DNA of 64,000 nt from Brachionus koreanus (Eukaryota > Rotifera > Eurotatoria > Ploima > Brachionidae). Where the stretch lies: the NCBI GenBank assembly GCA_016987375.1, contig PJRA01000401.1, positions 984,659 through 1,048,658 of the forward strand. The letters run 5' to 3'. A program made the position numbers and the translations under genes. Below the pieces are notes generated by a model, which was given only the letters and a program-made list of their open reading frames with translations, made no database searches and was not told where the DNA came from. This document shows, piece after piece, positions 1 through 13,300 of this stretch. Within the stretch, counting starts at the first letter, position 1; every line of letters begins with the position of its first letter.

Positions 1-1048
1 CATTGAAAAAAAATATTAACAAAGATTTAAATAAAAGGATCAAAAAAGTCATCCGGTTTCTGAGTGTTAAAAAAGATTTCTGATTGTATTGGGGTTGTTA
101 GACATCTTTTCATTTAACTTTACTTTTATTAGAATATAAAAAAGTATTTGTAGGTAGTAGAAACATCTTGATTTTGTTTGCTGTTTATTCAATACTTTTT
201 AGGGCATCTTAAGAGTAAACAATTTTAAAATAAATTGCAAACACAGATTTTAAGACTCGACAATGATAAAGTTCATACAAAATTTCCAACACAAGAATGA
301 AAAAATTTTAAATTCTAAATTTGATCTGCATATGAAACAAAATGAAATAACTTTTGTTTGACCTACTACAGAAGCCTGCAAAATTCCATTCAAAATAACA
401 ATTTCAAAAATAAATCGCAATCAATTTCCACAGATTTTGCTGACTGAGTAGATGAAACAACAGTTATTTCACTTCTTTTTAAAATTTAAAACAAAAGTTA
501 TAAATTTTTTTTTATTTTTGCGTTGGAAATTTTTTATTAAATATCCCATTGTCAAGACTTTTCTATTTAATTAATTTTCCTTAAGTGTTATTTTTCTACA
601 ACCTCAATTTTGAGGCAAATTTATTCTTCTAAAGAATATAGTGAACATTCCTGTGACCAGAATCAGAACAATCTGAAACAAATTAATATGTTTTTTTTTA
701 ATATAAAATTTATTGTTTGATATGATCAATAATTGTTTTATTTTTGTATTTTTTTTAAATAATCATAATTGAAATTGCTAATGAAATGATTATTCAATTG
801 ATATAATCTTGATTTGTGATTGACTTTCTCTAATTAGTTGATGTTTGAGGTTCAAACGTTTTATTGATTAAAAATTATTGATTTGAGAAATAAATCTAAT
901 AGTAGAATAATAATTATAATAACGTGTAAAGTAAAAATTGTCAGAAATATCCTTATTATAATAAATTTTGTTCTGCAGATGAAAAAAAAAGAATTTTTTG
1001 TTTAAATTTTTAATAAGAAATAAAATAGTTTAATTATTTTCCATGTAG
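1..1048. other. Intronic sequence upstream of the first exon
   Basis: AT-rich sequence with no supportable exon. It ends in a splice acceptor (AG at 1047-1048) in front of the coding exon at 1049, so most of it is probably an intron of that plus-strand gene, whose 5' part is outside the window. It contains one foldback element at 259-553, listed separately. Confidence 0.5.
259..553. mobile_element. Foldback MITE, GACAATG/CATTGTC ends (copy 1)
   Basis: The segment begins GACAATG and ends CATTGTC, and its interior is arranged as an inverted repeat. It is clearly related to the better preserved copy at 42547-42827: both have a CTACTACAGAAG block on the left, the stretch AAATCGCAATCAATTT in the middle and GATGAAACAACAGTT on the right. 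No coding capacity is visible, so it is a non-autonomous element. Flanks are AAGACTC and AAGACTT, so any target duplication is imperfect. Confidence 0.6.
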
Positions 1049-1950
1049 ACGGTACTGGACATCAAATAAATACATCATTAATAAATGCACTAAAGTTTGA
1101 GTCAAATCTGAATGCCAGCTTTGATGAACTATTTAATAATTTGACTCAACACTCAAATACTATTAATAATCAGCAAAACGAATTGACTCAGCAACAACAA
1201 GAATTCATAAATAAACTAATTTCGCTAAGTCCGACATTTCAGTTTGTTAACAAACCAAAAAGCCGCACACACACGCCAAAACAAGCAGATGATGAAGGTG
1301 AAAAAGAAGCAAGCTCAAGTCCACCGCCACCACCATCTATAGGCACATCAGTAAATTCAAATAGTATCACAGTGGTGCCCGCACCAACCAAGATAGTCAA
1401 TCAATCAAGCAGTGGTAATGTTCAGATGCATCGACCCATACCAATGCTACAAAAGGCCGATGCAGTTATGACAAGTCTAATGAGCAATTTGAACAAAACA
1501 GAATCGAATGCAACAAATCACACAAACTCGCCCATCATGTTCAATAGCAATTCTTTGCTTTCGTCAAATTCGAATTTTTTCTCCTCGTATCCAAACATAA
1601 GTCCGGCTAATTGTATAAACGGACACGGAAGTCCAACTAGCAGCCTTTTTCCATCAATAAGCTCTCTATTTCAGTCCCCTATCGGTACTCCACGTGTCAC
1701 GCCTACTCCTCAGCAATTTGCAGCTTATTTTCTAAGCGAAGATCAATATCATTCATTTATTATGCCGGCCAATTTGCACCAAGATGATCAAAGCAATTCT
1801 TTCAATTTGTGTCAATCGAGCAATGGTCACTTGTCTCCTTTAACATTCAACAATATAATTAGTTCAAGTCAATTAGACAGCCAAAGTCAACAAAGTCAAA
1901 CATCAAACTCAAAGACTTCGAATAATGTGACTGTTGGCACAAATAACTAA
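1049..1950 (+). CDS. 3' terminal coding exon of an unrecognised low-complexity protein
   Basis: The reading frame is open from a splice acceptor (AG at 1047-1048) through a TAA at 1948-1950, giving about 300 residues at the C-terminus of a larger protein. I do not recognise the family. The sequence is rich in Ser, Asn, Gln and Thr, with a six-Pro run near the start, a short amphipathic segment (HRPIPMLQKADAVMTSLM) and a Pro-directed cluster (SPIGTPRVTPTP) that would suit phosphorylation. This composition is typical of the disordered tail of a transcription or RNA regulator, but that is inference. Codons look constrained and the exon has higher GC than the flanks, which supports real coding. 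The first base pair of the exon completes a codon from an unseen upstream exon, so the start lies to the left of the window. Confidence 0.7.
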
Positions 1951-2335
1951 AGGCCTATTTAGTGTAATGTATGTGTATATATATATATATATATATAATT
2001 AAATAGTAAATGTATATAAATTAATAACTTTAAATGGCCTGTTTATTTTTTTGCTTCCATTATTTTGTTTTTTTTTTTTAGTAGATTTAAACTGGTGTTT
2101 TATTAATTTTTTAATGAATTATATTTATTAAAAAAAAATCAATTTTGGTAAAAGTATTAAAAAAATTTGATTATAGACAAATCTAAATTAAAAAAAAAAT
2201 AAATATTTTCAAAAGTTAATTTTTAGTTTATTCTTTTGACTGTTTAAGTATCATAAATATAAAATAAATTAATTTAAAGTCAACAATTAAATTGTCAACT
2301 GTATATTTTGTCAACAAAAAAATTATCAATTTTAA
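1951..2335. other. 3' flank with (TA)n run
   Basis: Downstream of the stop codon there is a TA dinucleotide run at about 1976-1997 and then AT-rich sequence with A and T homopolymers. No ORF or conserved site is supported. Confidence 0.5.
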
Positions 2336-2554
2336 CACTAGAACGCCCGAGGGGTTTTTTAGACCCCTTTTTGAAAAATTGAAACTTGATTTTTACCACA
2401 TATGAATAATATTTTAAAAAACGGTTTTTATTATCTAAAAATTTTGATTGTAATTTATTAGAAAATGAATAAATTTTCAAAGAAAATGTTTAATTTTTCT
2501 TGATAACTTTATTTTAAATTTTAATGAGATATCAGCCGGGCTTTCTAGTGAGTG
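2336..2554. mobile_element. piggyBac-like MITE, TTAA target site (GGGGT core)
   Basis: The element is bounded by TTAA at 2332-2335 and 2555-2558. It starts CACTAGAACGCCCGAGGGG and ends with GCCGGGCTTTCTAGTGAGTG, an imperfect terminal inverted repeat. Just inside the left end is a small palindrome, GGGG-TTTTTTAGA-CCCC. There is no transposase. TTAA duplication with CACTAG-type ends is the hallmark of piggyBac-superfamily elements. The related copies at 16288, 29607 and 38639 carry a different palindrome core. Confidence 0.7.
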
Positions 2555-3245
2555 TTAATTATAAAAATCAATTTATCAACTGAATAAAAGATCAACAGTA
2601 TATTTTGTCAACAACTTTATTTTAAAAAAAATACAATTTGTAAGCAAAAAAATTTGAAAAAAATAAAAAAGATGATTTAACGAAATAAAAAAATTAAATT
2701 TTAATGTTATATTTTACAGTTTTATATTCCTGGATATGATCTAAGGGGTTTGAAGGAAATTCTGTAATTTTATTATTTTTTTAACATTCATTAAAATGAG
2801 CTCGCATATCACATTGAGAATACTTGAGAGTAACACTTACGATAGTAGAGGTATTCGTTATGGCAAAGTTAATTTTTACCAGTATTTCCGATGATAAAAC
2901 ATAAAGGCATTTTCAATTTTAAAATATTATTAGCTTTTATTTTAAGATAATAATTAAGAGTTTCAGGTTTGTTGACAAATTAATTTTGCCCGTCAGGTAA
3001 ACAAGGCATTCTCAAAAGTCCTAAGTTAATTTACTATTTAGTCGACTTTCTAATATTAATTATTAAAGTTACATCTATTTAGCTAGCAATTTTACAAAGT
3101 TTTTTATTTAAGAAGTTGCATTTGAGTAATTTATTTTAAACGATATGGTAAAATGATCCCCATATAAGATTATTCAGTCCTAAGTGAAAATTGAATAAAC
3201 TTGGGGAGAATGTGATGTCGTGCTTACATGCGTTCAACAAATGTT

Positions 3246-3587
3246 GGCAATGTGAAATCTTAGTACAAAAATTACAGTACAAAAAGGTAGAAAAACTAAA
3301 TAATTATTTTTCTAGTTGTGCAAAAATGGTTCTGTAAATAGTACAATGTAGACGAATTCTAAACTTTGCAAAAACTGTGCAATTTAGTGCAAATTTTATC
3401 TAATGTTTTTTTCATGATGTGCATTTTACAGAGAAATGAAGAGAATTTGTAGAATTTAGAATTCGTTTGAACAAACTTGTATAACATTGAACTGTTTACA
3501 GAACCACTTTTGCATAACTAGAAAAATAATTATTTAGTTTTTCTACCTTTTTGTACTGTAAATTTTGTACTAAGATTTCACATTGCC
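3246..3587. mobile_element. Foldback MITE with exact 8-bp target duplication
   Basis: The element begins GGCAATGTGAAATC and ends GATTTCACATTGCC, and the two arms pair along most of its 342 bp (for example TTTTTCTAGTTGTGCAAAA on the left against TTTTGCATAACTAGAAAAA on the right). It is flanked by the identical octamer CAAATGTT at 3238-3245 and 3588-3595. No ORF is present. An 8-bp duplication fits hAT-type or P-type transposition; related elements nearby show 9 bp, so the superfamily is left open. Confidence 0.8.
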
Positions 3588-3779
3588 CAAATGTTGATTG
3601 ATAATGTTGCATCATTTTGTCTGTTAAAATAAAACACAAACAAGTGGATTGGCACTAAAATTAAGCTATTTATATTATTCTTATTTTTGTTTTAAACGGT
3701 TTTTTATGAATTCTTTGAATAAATAAAATATTAAAAAAGAGAATTTTGTTTTATTCTTAGTGAATATAAAAGTTATTGC

Positions 3780-4215
3780 GATTTAAATAAAATGCAGATG
3801 TATGTTGATGACTCAAAAATATGAATGAATGGGAATGCTTAAACGAACGTTTGATACTAGAAATAAGAACTTATGGGCAAAATTATATACATCTATGTTA
3901 AGACCTCATCTAGAGTTTGCGGTAGAAGTGTGGAATCCATTAGTATAAAGATGGATGTGAATTCAGTAGAAAAAGTCCCTGAACACGAAACAAAAATACT
4001 TTTGGCGTTGAAAGCTATGAACTATGAAATTAGATTGTTGAAGATGGAGGTAACAAAACTAAGTGAAATGATAATGAGAGGAGATGTGATTTAAATGTAT
4101 AAACTAGTTAGTGAATTGGAAAATGCTCAGCTACCTAGAGTGCCTTTATCTGTATCAAAAGAGAAATTGTAATGAGATCAGTGTAATGTTCTTGTTAGAA
4201 TTTCCCAGCAAGAAC
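3780..4215 (+). mobile_element. LINE 3' fragment (C-terminal part of a non-LTR retrotransposon ORF2)
   Basis: Translating across two frames gives LKRTFDTRNKNLWAKLY, RPHLEFAVEVWNP and then, after a shift, ALKAMNYEIRLLKM followed by MYKLVSELENAQLP. This order is the conserved tail after the reverse transcriptase of jockey/CR1-like LINEs (an RPHLE-x-WNPYL block followed by a QRRATK-like helix and a RRGDLI-like block). Stops and frameshifts show it is dead. Related tails occur at 48130-48452 (+) and 63500-63900 (-). Confidence 0.75.
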
Positions 4216-4255
4216 TACTAACTAACTAATTAACTTTAAATTTTTGAAAAAATAA

Positions 4256-4261
4256 TTTATT
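4256..4261 (-). terminator. Candidate polyadenylation signal of the TPR gene
   Basis: AATAAA on the minus strand about 60 bases past the TAA stop of the TPR gene (4321-4323). It is the first canonical hexamer downstream; in such AT-rich DNA the motif also arises by chance. Confidence 0.45.
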
Positions 4262-4320
4262 AAATATATTAAATAATGCAAAATAATAAAGACGTTTGTT
4301 TTCCATTACACTCGGTACAA

Positions 4321-7300
4321 TTATGCCTTAATTCGATGAAATTTTCTTAGTTTTTCTTGTTCTCTCAAATCAACGGCCATTTTGTAGTCGTTAAGCGCTT
4401 CTTCCTTCAAGTTCAATTTGCCCTTGCAATCGGCTCTTAACTTGTACAAAACAGCGTCATTAGGAGATAAATTTATAGCTTGAAAAAATAAATAAACATT
4501 TCAGCATAAACAAATAATTTCTCTAATATACCTGTTGATAAATCTTTGTCTGCTAGTTTATAATTTTCCATTTTGTAAAGCATGATTGCTCTGTTCATGA
4601 ATAAATGGGATGTGTATTTTCCGTATTTGATAGCTTCGCACAGGTCCCTGAATGCGCCTGAAATGTCTCCTAGCAAAGCTTTAGCCAAAGCTCTGTTTTG
4701 GTACGTGCTCTCGTCTCTCATTTCACATTTATCTATGGCCATATCCAAATTTTTCAATGCCTGACCGAATTGTTTATGCAATAAAAGAACATTGGCTGAA
4801 TTGTAATATGCAAGGCCCAAGCTAGGATCCATTAGCAGAGCCGATTGATAGTCTCGCATTGCATTCACATTATCTGCCATAAACTAAGCAAAAAAAAATT
4901 TCTAAAAACAAAAAAAAACAGCCTAAAATCAACCTGGTGAATTACTCCGCGATTTACTAGAAGCTCAGCATTTGGTTTTATTCTAATTGGTTGGTTTATG
5001 TCTTTCAAGGCTGCTAAAGTATCGCTCATTTGAAGACAAACCACCGATCGGCCTTCATATGCAGGTATAAATGCTTAATTTAAAAATTAGAAAATTTTAT
5101 TTTTCTTTTTAAACTAAAATTTAATATAATTTATTGTTTCATTTACCTGGTTTTATTTGAATTGCTTTTGAAAATTGATTCCAAGCAAGCTGAAATCGGC
5201 CAGTTATTTGGTATAGATAAGCCAAGTTTACATGAGCATCTAAATTTTCCGGGTAAAGATCTAGAACTGTCTTGTAGTCCACTTGAGCTTTTTCAAAAGC
5301 ATTTTCATGGCCTAAATCAACATATACATTTGCTCGAGAGATAAGAGCATTGTAAAACCTCGGGTTTATCTGATAAGCTTGACTGAGAACATCTATGGCT
5401 TCTGAATATCGTTCCAGTCTAAAGAAAAAAAAAATTTGAAATTTTTTATTCAATTTTTAAATAATCTTAATTGAAACAAAATTTTTCCTTAGAATTAAGT
5501 TAATTTTTATTAGAAATAAAAAAAATCGCACTTTTTAAGCTTTTCAAAATTTATTTGAGAAAATAAAAATTTTTGAGAAAATAGCTAAGATTGGCTTAAT
5601 CCATAAAGCAGCAAGCATGATAATCCGCTCTCGTACCCAATATGCAAGGCTTTGATGAAGAATGAACGCGGTGTCAAGCTCCATATTGCTTTAAAAAACA
5701 CCCTGTTTAATGGATAAGTTAAATTTCGTCAAATTATATTTTAAGTGTAATTAATTTCGACAGGTTTATTTTAGACATAAAATGGGTTAGAAATAAAAAT
5801 TATACATAAAAGTTTCGTCAAAAATATTGAATTAAATTAAAAATCAGTCAATAAAGAGACATTTTTTAAATATTCAAAATTTTTTCTCTTATCATAAGAC
5901 ATAACACGTTCAGTCAAAAGTTCTTCTATTTTCTGATATGATGGCTTCCTTTTGTTATTGAAACCAGTCGAAAGCTTGAAATACCAATTTTCCATATTGG
6001 CTTATTCAAGTTTCAAGCTATCAATTAGGCTAAGTAAATGTGGATGTGATGTGATTTCATTTTTTTAATTTTATAGCTTAATTTATATTCATAATTTAAA
6101 GTCATCAATTATAAAAAGTTTTCGCTGTCATCTTTTTTTTTTACAAATTTTACAAATTCACCTGTTGTTTTGAATTTTTTTCTATTAATAAATCTTTATC
6201 TCTTTGGAAATGTTTCACATAAATGTGCCCACACAGCGCAATTTTTTTAAAGTGTTTTTTTTTCCGAAAATTGAAACCTAAGGCTTTTTTTCTCTCATGT
6301 TCTTTTTTTTCTAATGTCTAAAATATTCTTGAATAAGAAATAAAATTTGAAATTAAAGAAAAAATATTAATTTAAATAATTTGCTTAAATTTGGAAGTTT
6401 TTCCAAAGCGGACTTAAATGTTTTGGAACCGGATTGATTTTTGTTAATTAAATATTAAAAAGCATGGTTTTTAATAAAATCAGTGATAAAAGCTTTATTA
6501 TTCATGTATAACTATATATATTAGAAATTTAAAATTTTTTTTTCTAAAACTTAAAATATTTATAGTTATTTAAAAAGAAGACAATAAAAATGAATTGATT
6601 TTTTGCAAAAACTTTTTGAATTTAACTTAAATTTTCTAAAAAAATTTCAAAAATTAAAAATTAATTTTATTTTGTTTTACAAAAGTGAGGTCTAAGTAAT
6701 TTTATTCAATTGCGTATGCAACTGGTTGATGAATAAAGTTTTTTAATAAATCTAATTTTAATTTTCTTCTGTATTAACCTTATTTATTTTTTTAAATATT
6801 TTTACTTATCTTTTATTTTTATTTTATCTGAAGAAGCAATAGCTCAGTACAGAAAAACAAATAAATAAGTAAATAAAAATAATAAAAAAAATGATGAATG
6901 ATTTATGAAATGAAAAATAAATCAGTTACCCGATTTTGAGACCAATTTAGTAAATAATAGGGTTAGTGAAAGAGTTATCATTTCAACAATGGTAAATTTT
7001 GAAAAAGTGTAAAGTTTAGAAAATTTATTAGTTCGATGGTATCAATTAGAGTTAGATAAAGCTCATAGAGGTTTTGGGATTACCAAAAAACAGTCTTCAG
7101 AGTGCAGATAACAAAATAAAAATTTTTTTTAGTCCAAAAAACTTTGTTGACTCATTTTTTACCTTAAATTGTTTTTCTATTTTAAAAAAAAAAAGACAAA
7201 AATAGGACATCAATAAGATCTAAATTGAATACTGACTTAATTAACTAAAAAAAATTAAGGATTTTATTAAAAAAGGTTCAACAAAGTATGATTTAGTATT

Positions 7301-10300
7301 TTTTTTTAAAAGTTTTAAATTAATTTTAATTGTATTTTATTAAAAATGAGCACTGAGCGAATTTTAGACTTTTTTTTTAGATTAAAAAAAATGTCGTATT
7401 TAGAAAAAAAAATAAAAAAATACTTGTGAAGACATAGGCCTATCATGTGCTGTATATCAAAATCACTAGGTGAATATACAACTGCCATTTTGAAATCATT
7501 CAATGCATTAAAATAATCCTTTGTATGAAAATACAAAAGGCCTCGATTAATCAAAACTTTAAATTTTAGATAGTCACCAAGCATTAGAACTATGCTAAAA
7601 TCTTTGAGAGCTTTTTTATGATCTGTGATCTTTTCATAACAGAGAGCTCTGTTGAAATATGCCAAAGAGCATGTCTGATCTAAATTAATGGCTTCAGTAA
7701 GATCGTAAATGGCAAAAGAAAATGATCTGGATAAGTATTTTAGAGCGCCTCGGTACAAATAGCCTCGAACAGACTTTGAATTCAGTCTAACTGCTTCATT
7801 ACAATTTAATATTGCTTTTGTGTATCTTTCTTGCATTCCATAAATACAAGCACGTGCCAAAAATGCTTCGAACAGTGTTGGATCAAGTGCCAAAGCTTTG
7901 TTAAAGTCTTGAATGCAGCGTTGATGCTTTAAATGAACACGAGCTATGCCTCTGTGGTAGAATGCCTTAAAAATAAAAAATTTAATTTTCTTAATATTAC
8001 TAATTTATTTTTTTAATAATTTTTGGCACTATTTTTTCATACTGATTTTGATTTGGCAAGTCTCATCTTTTCGAAACAAAAAATTTCATTCAAAAGCAAA
8101 CTTCAGAGAAAAAATCTCAATAAAAAAAATTTAATAAATTATATTTTATATTGATTTTTTTAAAATTATATCAAAATTTTATTTAAAATTAAATTTATAA
8201 TTTTAAAAAGAATATTACTTAAAAAATCAATGTTGTACTTTCTGTGAATCTAAGTTGTATTGATTGTTTTTTTTTTTCAATTAAATAATCACTGTTATTT
8301 TAGTAATGTAATTTTGCGTTTTTATAAAGATGGATATTTTTGATTTTAATATCTTGGTAATTCTAAAACTCTAAATCAGCTTATATGATTATAATTAAGC
8401 ATAATTCAATGATCTTCATTAAATGAAATGTTTAACTCTTTGTTTATATTATTCTAAAAAATTTAATATTCGAAAATTTTGAAATTTTGAAATTCAGTTT
8501 TATTCAAAAGTCACTAATCAAAAGTTACTTTGACTTGTTTGAACAAATTTAAAATTGAATAAGTCATGACTTCCAGATTGAATTTAATGAATTTTTTCTT
8601 CAAGTCTGTAAAATATTTTTAACTAAAATAGCTATTTTCAAAGGCAAAAAATATGATTTAAAAATTAATTTGGATCTTACACATTAGAAAATTAGTAAAA
8701 ATAAAATTTTTAGAAAGTAAATAATTTTGAATTAGTAAAATTAGTAAATTCAAAATTTTACAGATATTTTAAAAAAAGTCATTACAAGTGAACTAAAAGT
8801 AAAGATTTTTAAAGTAATAAAAGTAAAAGACTGGTCTAAAAAATTTAATAGTAGTTTAATAATCCTTCATGGTAAGAAAGGGTCAGTAAGACCAGCTATT
8901 CTCGATCTGAATTCTATGTGCACAGTTGTGTAGAGACCAATGCCAAGCTTAATACTAGACAATTATCAAATGACCTTTACACATCATAATTGACTTTGCT
9001 AATTTGATTAACAAAGCTTAAAGACGTTGCTTGTTGAGTTTTTTCTCATGAAAAATTTGAAAATTTTCCTTATTCAACGACCCATTGAAATTCATATGAA
9101 ACCAATTTTAGATGAAGAGTGTTTTTAGAAAGATCATTATTGATTTAAATTCAGAATTTTATTCTGAACAATTAAATCAAATGTATGTTGTAAAACATGT
9201 AAAAATAAATACTTCATTTTAAGAAAAATATCCTCAGTTGGTTAGCCAAAATTTAGGTTTATTTTTTAAGATAATGCTAGACCTCGACAGACCTCAAAAA
9301 AATATAAAGCACTCAATATATAAATCATATATATAGAAAACGTGACTATGAAAACGATAACTACATGTCTTTGATATAGAGTACTCTATTTTAGTCACAT
9401 GTTATTCAATATTTTACAAAACTATCAAAAACTTTTAATGACACATAATTAAAAACGAAATTATTAAAAAAAAATTAAAAAATTTTTTTAGTCTTTCTGA
9501 AAAGTTAATTTTGTTATAAATTTAAATGTAATTATAATCAGAAGTTCTTTTCAAAAAAAATTTTTATTCATTTTTTAAGACATGTAATAAAATTTAAATT
9601 CTGTTTTTTTTTTTTTTAAATCAGTGTTCATTTTTTAATGAAATGTCATTATTTCACTTAGTAACATGTCATTAAATTCGGATAATTACGGCACTTACGA
9701 ATTTTGGAACAAAAAACAAAAACAAAAATTTTAAATTAAAATAACTTTTTTTCTAAAGGTCCAAAAATAGTTTTGCAAAATGTATCAACTGTTACAAGGT
9801 TTGTATCACCCAAATTTGGTCTGTGCAAAAACTGTGCAATTGTGCAAAATAGTATATGCATTAGAAAATTATTAAAATTAGATTGCAGAGATTTTACACA
9901 AACTAAATTTGGGTGATACAAACCTTGTATCAGTTGATACATTTTGTAAAACTATTTTTGGACCGTTAGAAAAAAAGTTATTTTAATTTAAAATTTTTGT
10001 TTTTGTTTTTGTTCCAAAATTCATATTGCCGATAATTACGTTATTATTTAGCACACCTCACAATACTTCTAGAATCAGAGTGTAATAATATTGTGGAAGA
10101 TGCATCATTTCCAACGAGATACAAATATCAATGGTATATATGTTCTTTACGAATTATAAATATGCACGATTTATAAATTTACCTTTACAAATTATTAATT
10201 GACAAATTGGATATACAATTTAGAAATATTGTTAGAATTACCTGTAAATTTATAAATTCAATTGTAATTTTACAAATTTTATAGTGCTATGTATAAAATT

Positions 10301-13300
10301 TACAAATTAAATATGAGTATGAATGATTAAGAAATCGAATGATTATTTTATTAATTTTTTTTTATAAAAAAGTCAATTAAACAAAATCTTAAACAAAAAT
10401 AATTAACTCTTACAACATTTATTTACTGATTTTATATGACAATGTGAATTACATTTGACAACTGAACAAGTACCATTACACTGGCACGAAATCTCTATTT
10501 AAGTCAAATCCTTATCTCGTTTGTTAATTTTTTCAGAGGCTTTTATTTAGATTATATTTTTGCAATAAACTATTAAACAACTATCCTTGTTATTCTTTCA
10601 GTAACAAGCTTGAAGAGATCGAACTTGTTTATATAGCCGAGGTTTTTTTCCTTCTGAATAATATCTTTTTATATCTTTATCATCTATTTTGTTCAATGTC
10701 TCATTTAGAGACAAAAATGATGATGAAACGTTTGATTTAAAAATACCAAAGAAATATGTATATTGAAAAAATTGGAAGGATACAATGATCTAAATTTTGA
10801 TAAAAATCTTTTTAATTCATTTCATTTCATTTTTTAAATTCATTCAATTCAGTCTCATTTTCTTAGAGGATGGCTATATACTTTAAAGATTAGCTAACTA
10901 CTGCTTATTTAAACTTTTAAGTTAAAAATAAACATTTTAAAAAATTTACTTGAGCATTCTCCGGATTAAGCTCAATAACTTTATCAAATGAATTGTAGGC
11001 ATCATGAAAATGTTTGGTTTCAATATAGCACTGTCCTTTCATGAAATGAGCGTCAATTAGATCTTTTTTGTTTGCTTTGAGTCCAGTCAAATTAGCCATT
11101 TTTGAAAAAGAACTACTAGTGGTCGAAAAATTTTTGTTGCCTTTTGTTTCATCAAAATTTAGCTCAATTGATTTCTCAAAAGCGATCACTGCATCCTTCC
11201 ACTTTTTGGCTTTCATGTAAACTCGACCAAGCAGATTGTATATGCTTGTGGTCGCTTTTATTTTCAATTCTTGTTCAAGAACATTGATGGCTTTTTCATG
11301 ATTTTTCAAAAATGAGAAAACAAGAGCTTGTTGCGTAACCGATTGGTTTTGAGCCGACGTTGCATTAGTCATGCTGGACAGAGCGTTGGCTATATCATTT
11401 TTGTTTTTAATTTTGCCGCTACTAACTCTATTTAAAATGCTTGCTACATCGTCATCTTGAACCGCCTTTGCTTTGCTGTTATCTTTCATAAATGAAGCGT
11501 GCTGAACACAAAAGGCGGCCAGCTTTAAATCACCCATTTCCAGAATAGTTTGACCCTGGACAGACATTATAAAATAGAAATATAAAAATTTCAAGTCAAA
11601 TGCCTACTCTATAGATGTAAATTTGGGTGTTTGTTGGATCCATATGTATGGCTTTGGTATAATCAAGATAAGCTCTTTTTAGCTGAATAAAATTTAGAGT
11701 AAAATTTGATTTAAAATAAATAATAGGTTACGTCATGAACATATCTGTAGGCTTGAGCCCGACATAAATAGGCTCTGATATAGACCGGATTTGACTTGAT
11801 TGCCAAATTAAAGTGTTTTATAGCTCTGGTTAATTAAAATTACAATAGCTTACAGAAAAATTTTTTATCTAAATGTTACTTCCAGTAGTTCATGGTTAAA
11901 TTCATGTATATAATTCCAAGGTTAACATACGCTGGACTAAACTCTTTGTCCAACTGAAGAACACTTTCAAAATCTTTAATTGCTTCATCATATCTTGAAT
12001 TAACATTTTTTTCCCCAAAAAATAACAATAAAAAAATAAAGTTACTGCTCTAGCTCAGTGTAAAGAATTCCTCTGTGTAAATAACTCTTTAAATTGTCGT
12101 AACCTTCTTCAATTAGTATCGAGATGCTAAAATCTTGAATAGCTCTATTTGGATCAAGTCTTGGTTTAAACAAAAAAAAAGTTTAATTTAAAATTTTTTG
12201 ATTTTTTTCCAGACAAAATTTAAAAATAAATCAAAATTAAAATAATTTCAAAAAAAAAATTGAATTTTTAAATGCATTTTATGATAAAGATAAAGAAATT
12301 AATAATTTAATCCAATATTTTTCCAAAAAGCCATGACTTGGACTTAAATCAGACTTGTTTGCACTTTATTTTCATAATTTTTACTCAAGTCTGGTACTAT
12401 TGCATCATTATTGGACTAAAGGCCTACTAGCAGGAACAAAAGTTGCTCGTGAAATATGTCAAACGGAAGGTGAAAATGTTCTCAAAGTAAGAAGGGCACA
12501 AGATTTATTTAAAAAATTTAATAATGGTGTTACGAGCCTTCAGAAGAAAAAGAAATGGTCAGGTTGTTCTTTATTCTAAACAATTAAAACATACAGCTAG
12601 AAGAAACATTGGCAAAAATAGAAGAGCAGTAAGCAAGCAAATTTCTTCTTCATTTAAATCTTTCTGCTTCTGATTATCGATTATTTTTGATTAATAATAA
12701 TTTATTTAGGGTCAGTGTTAGCAAATAAAATGATTTAGGTAAAAAATTTTGTTAATAAAATAATTTTATACTTTAAACCCAAAATTTCCAAGTTTTCGGT
12801 ACAAAAAAAATTAGGATTAAACTGTTAATTTGAAATCTAAGTAAAGCTAAGCGAACTTAGGGTTTAAAGTATTATTTGTTGAGTAAAATTTATCCAGATC
12901 TATTCTTAATTGTTGGTGGTTTGACTTTTGATTGTGTTTCTATTGTTTTCTGTGAAATTTATTAGAATAGAACAGAACAAAATGTTAAAAATTGTAATAA
13001 AATTTAATCCTAAAGATCAAAAGTAAATCAACATTGAGAGACATTCAGAGTAGCATATTTTAACAACAAATGAAAATAATTTTACAATTTTACATTTTCA
13101 TATTTTTAGATTTTTTGTACAATTTTTCAGAAAATTAAAAAAACACTCTCAAATTATTTGGTAAACAAAAATAAAATTAAAAATTTTCTTAAATATTGCA
13201 CAAAAAATCTAAAAATATGAAAATGTAAAAATATAAAATTATTTTCATTTTGCCTATTTTAAGAACATTCTACTAAAACTCTGCTAAAATTAAATCTATT

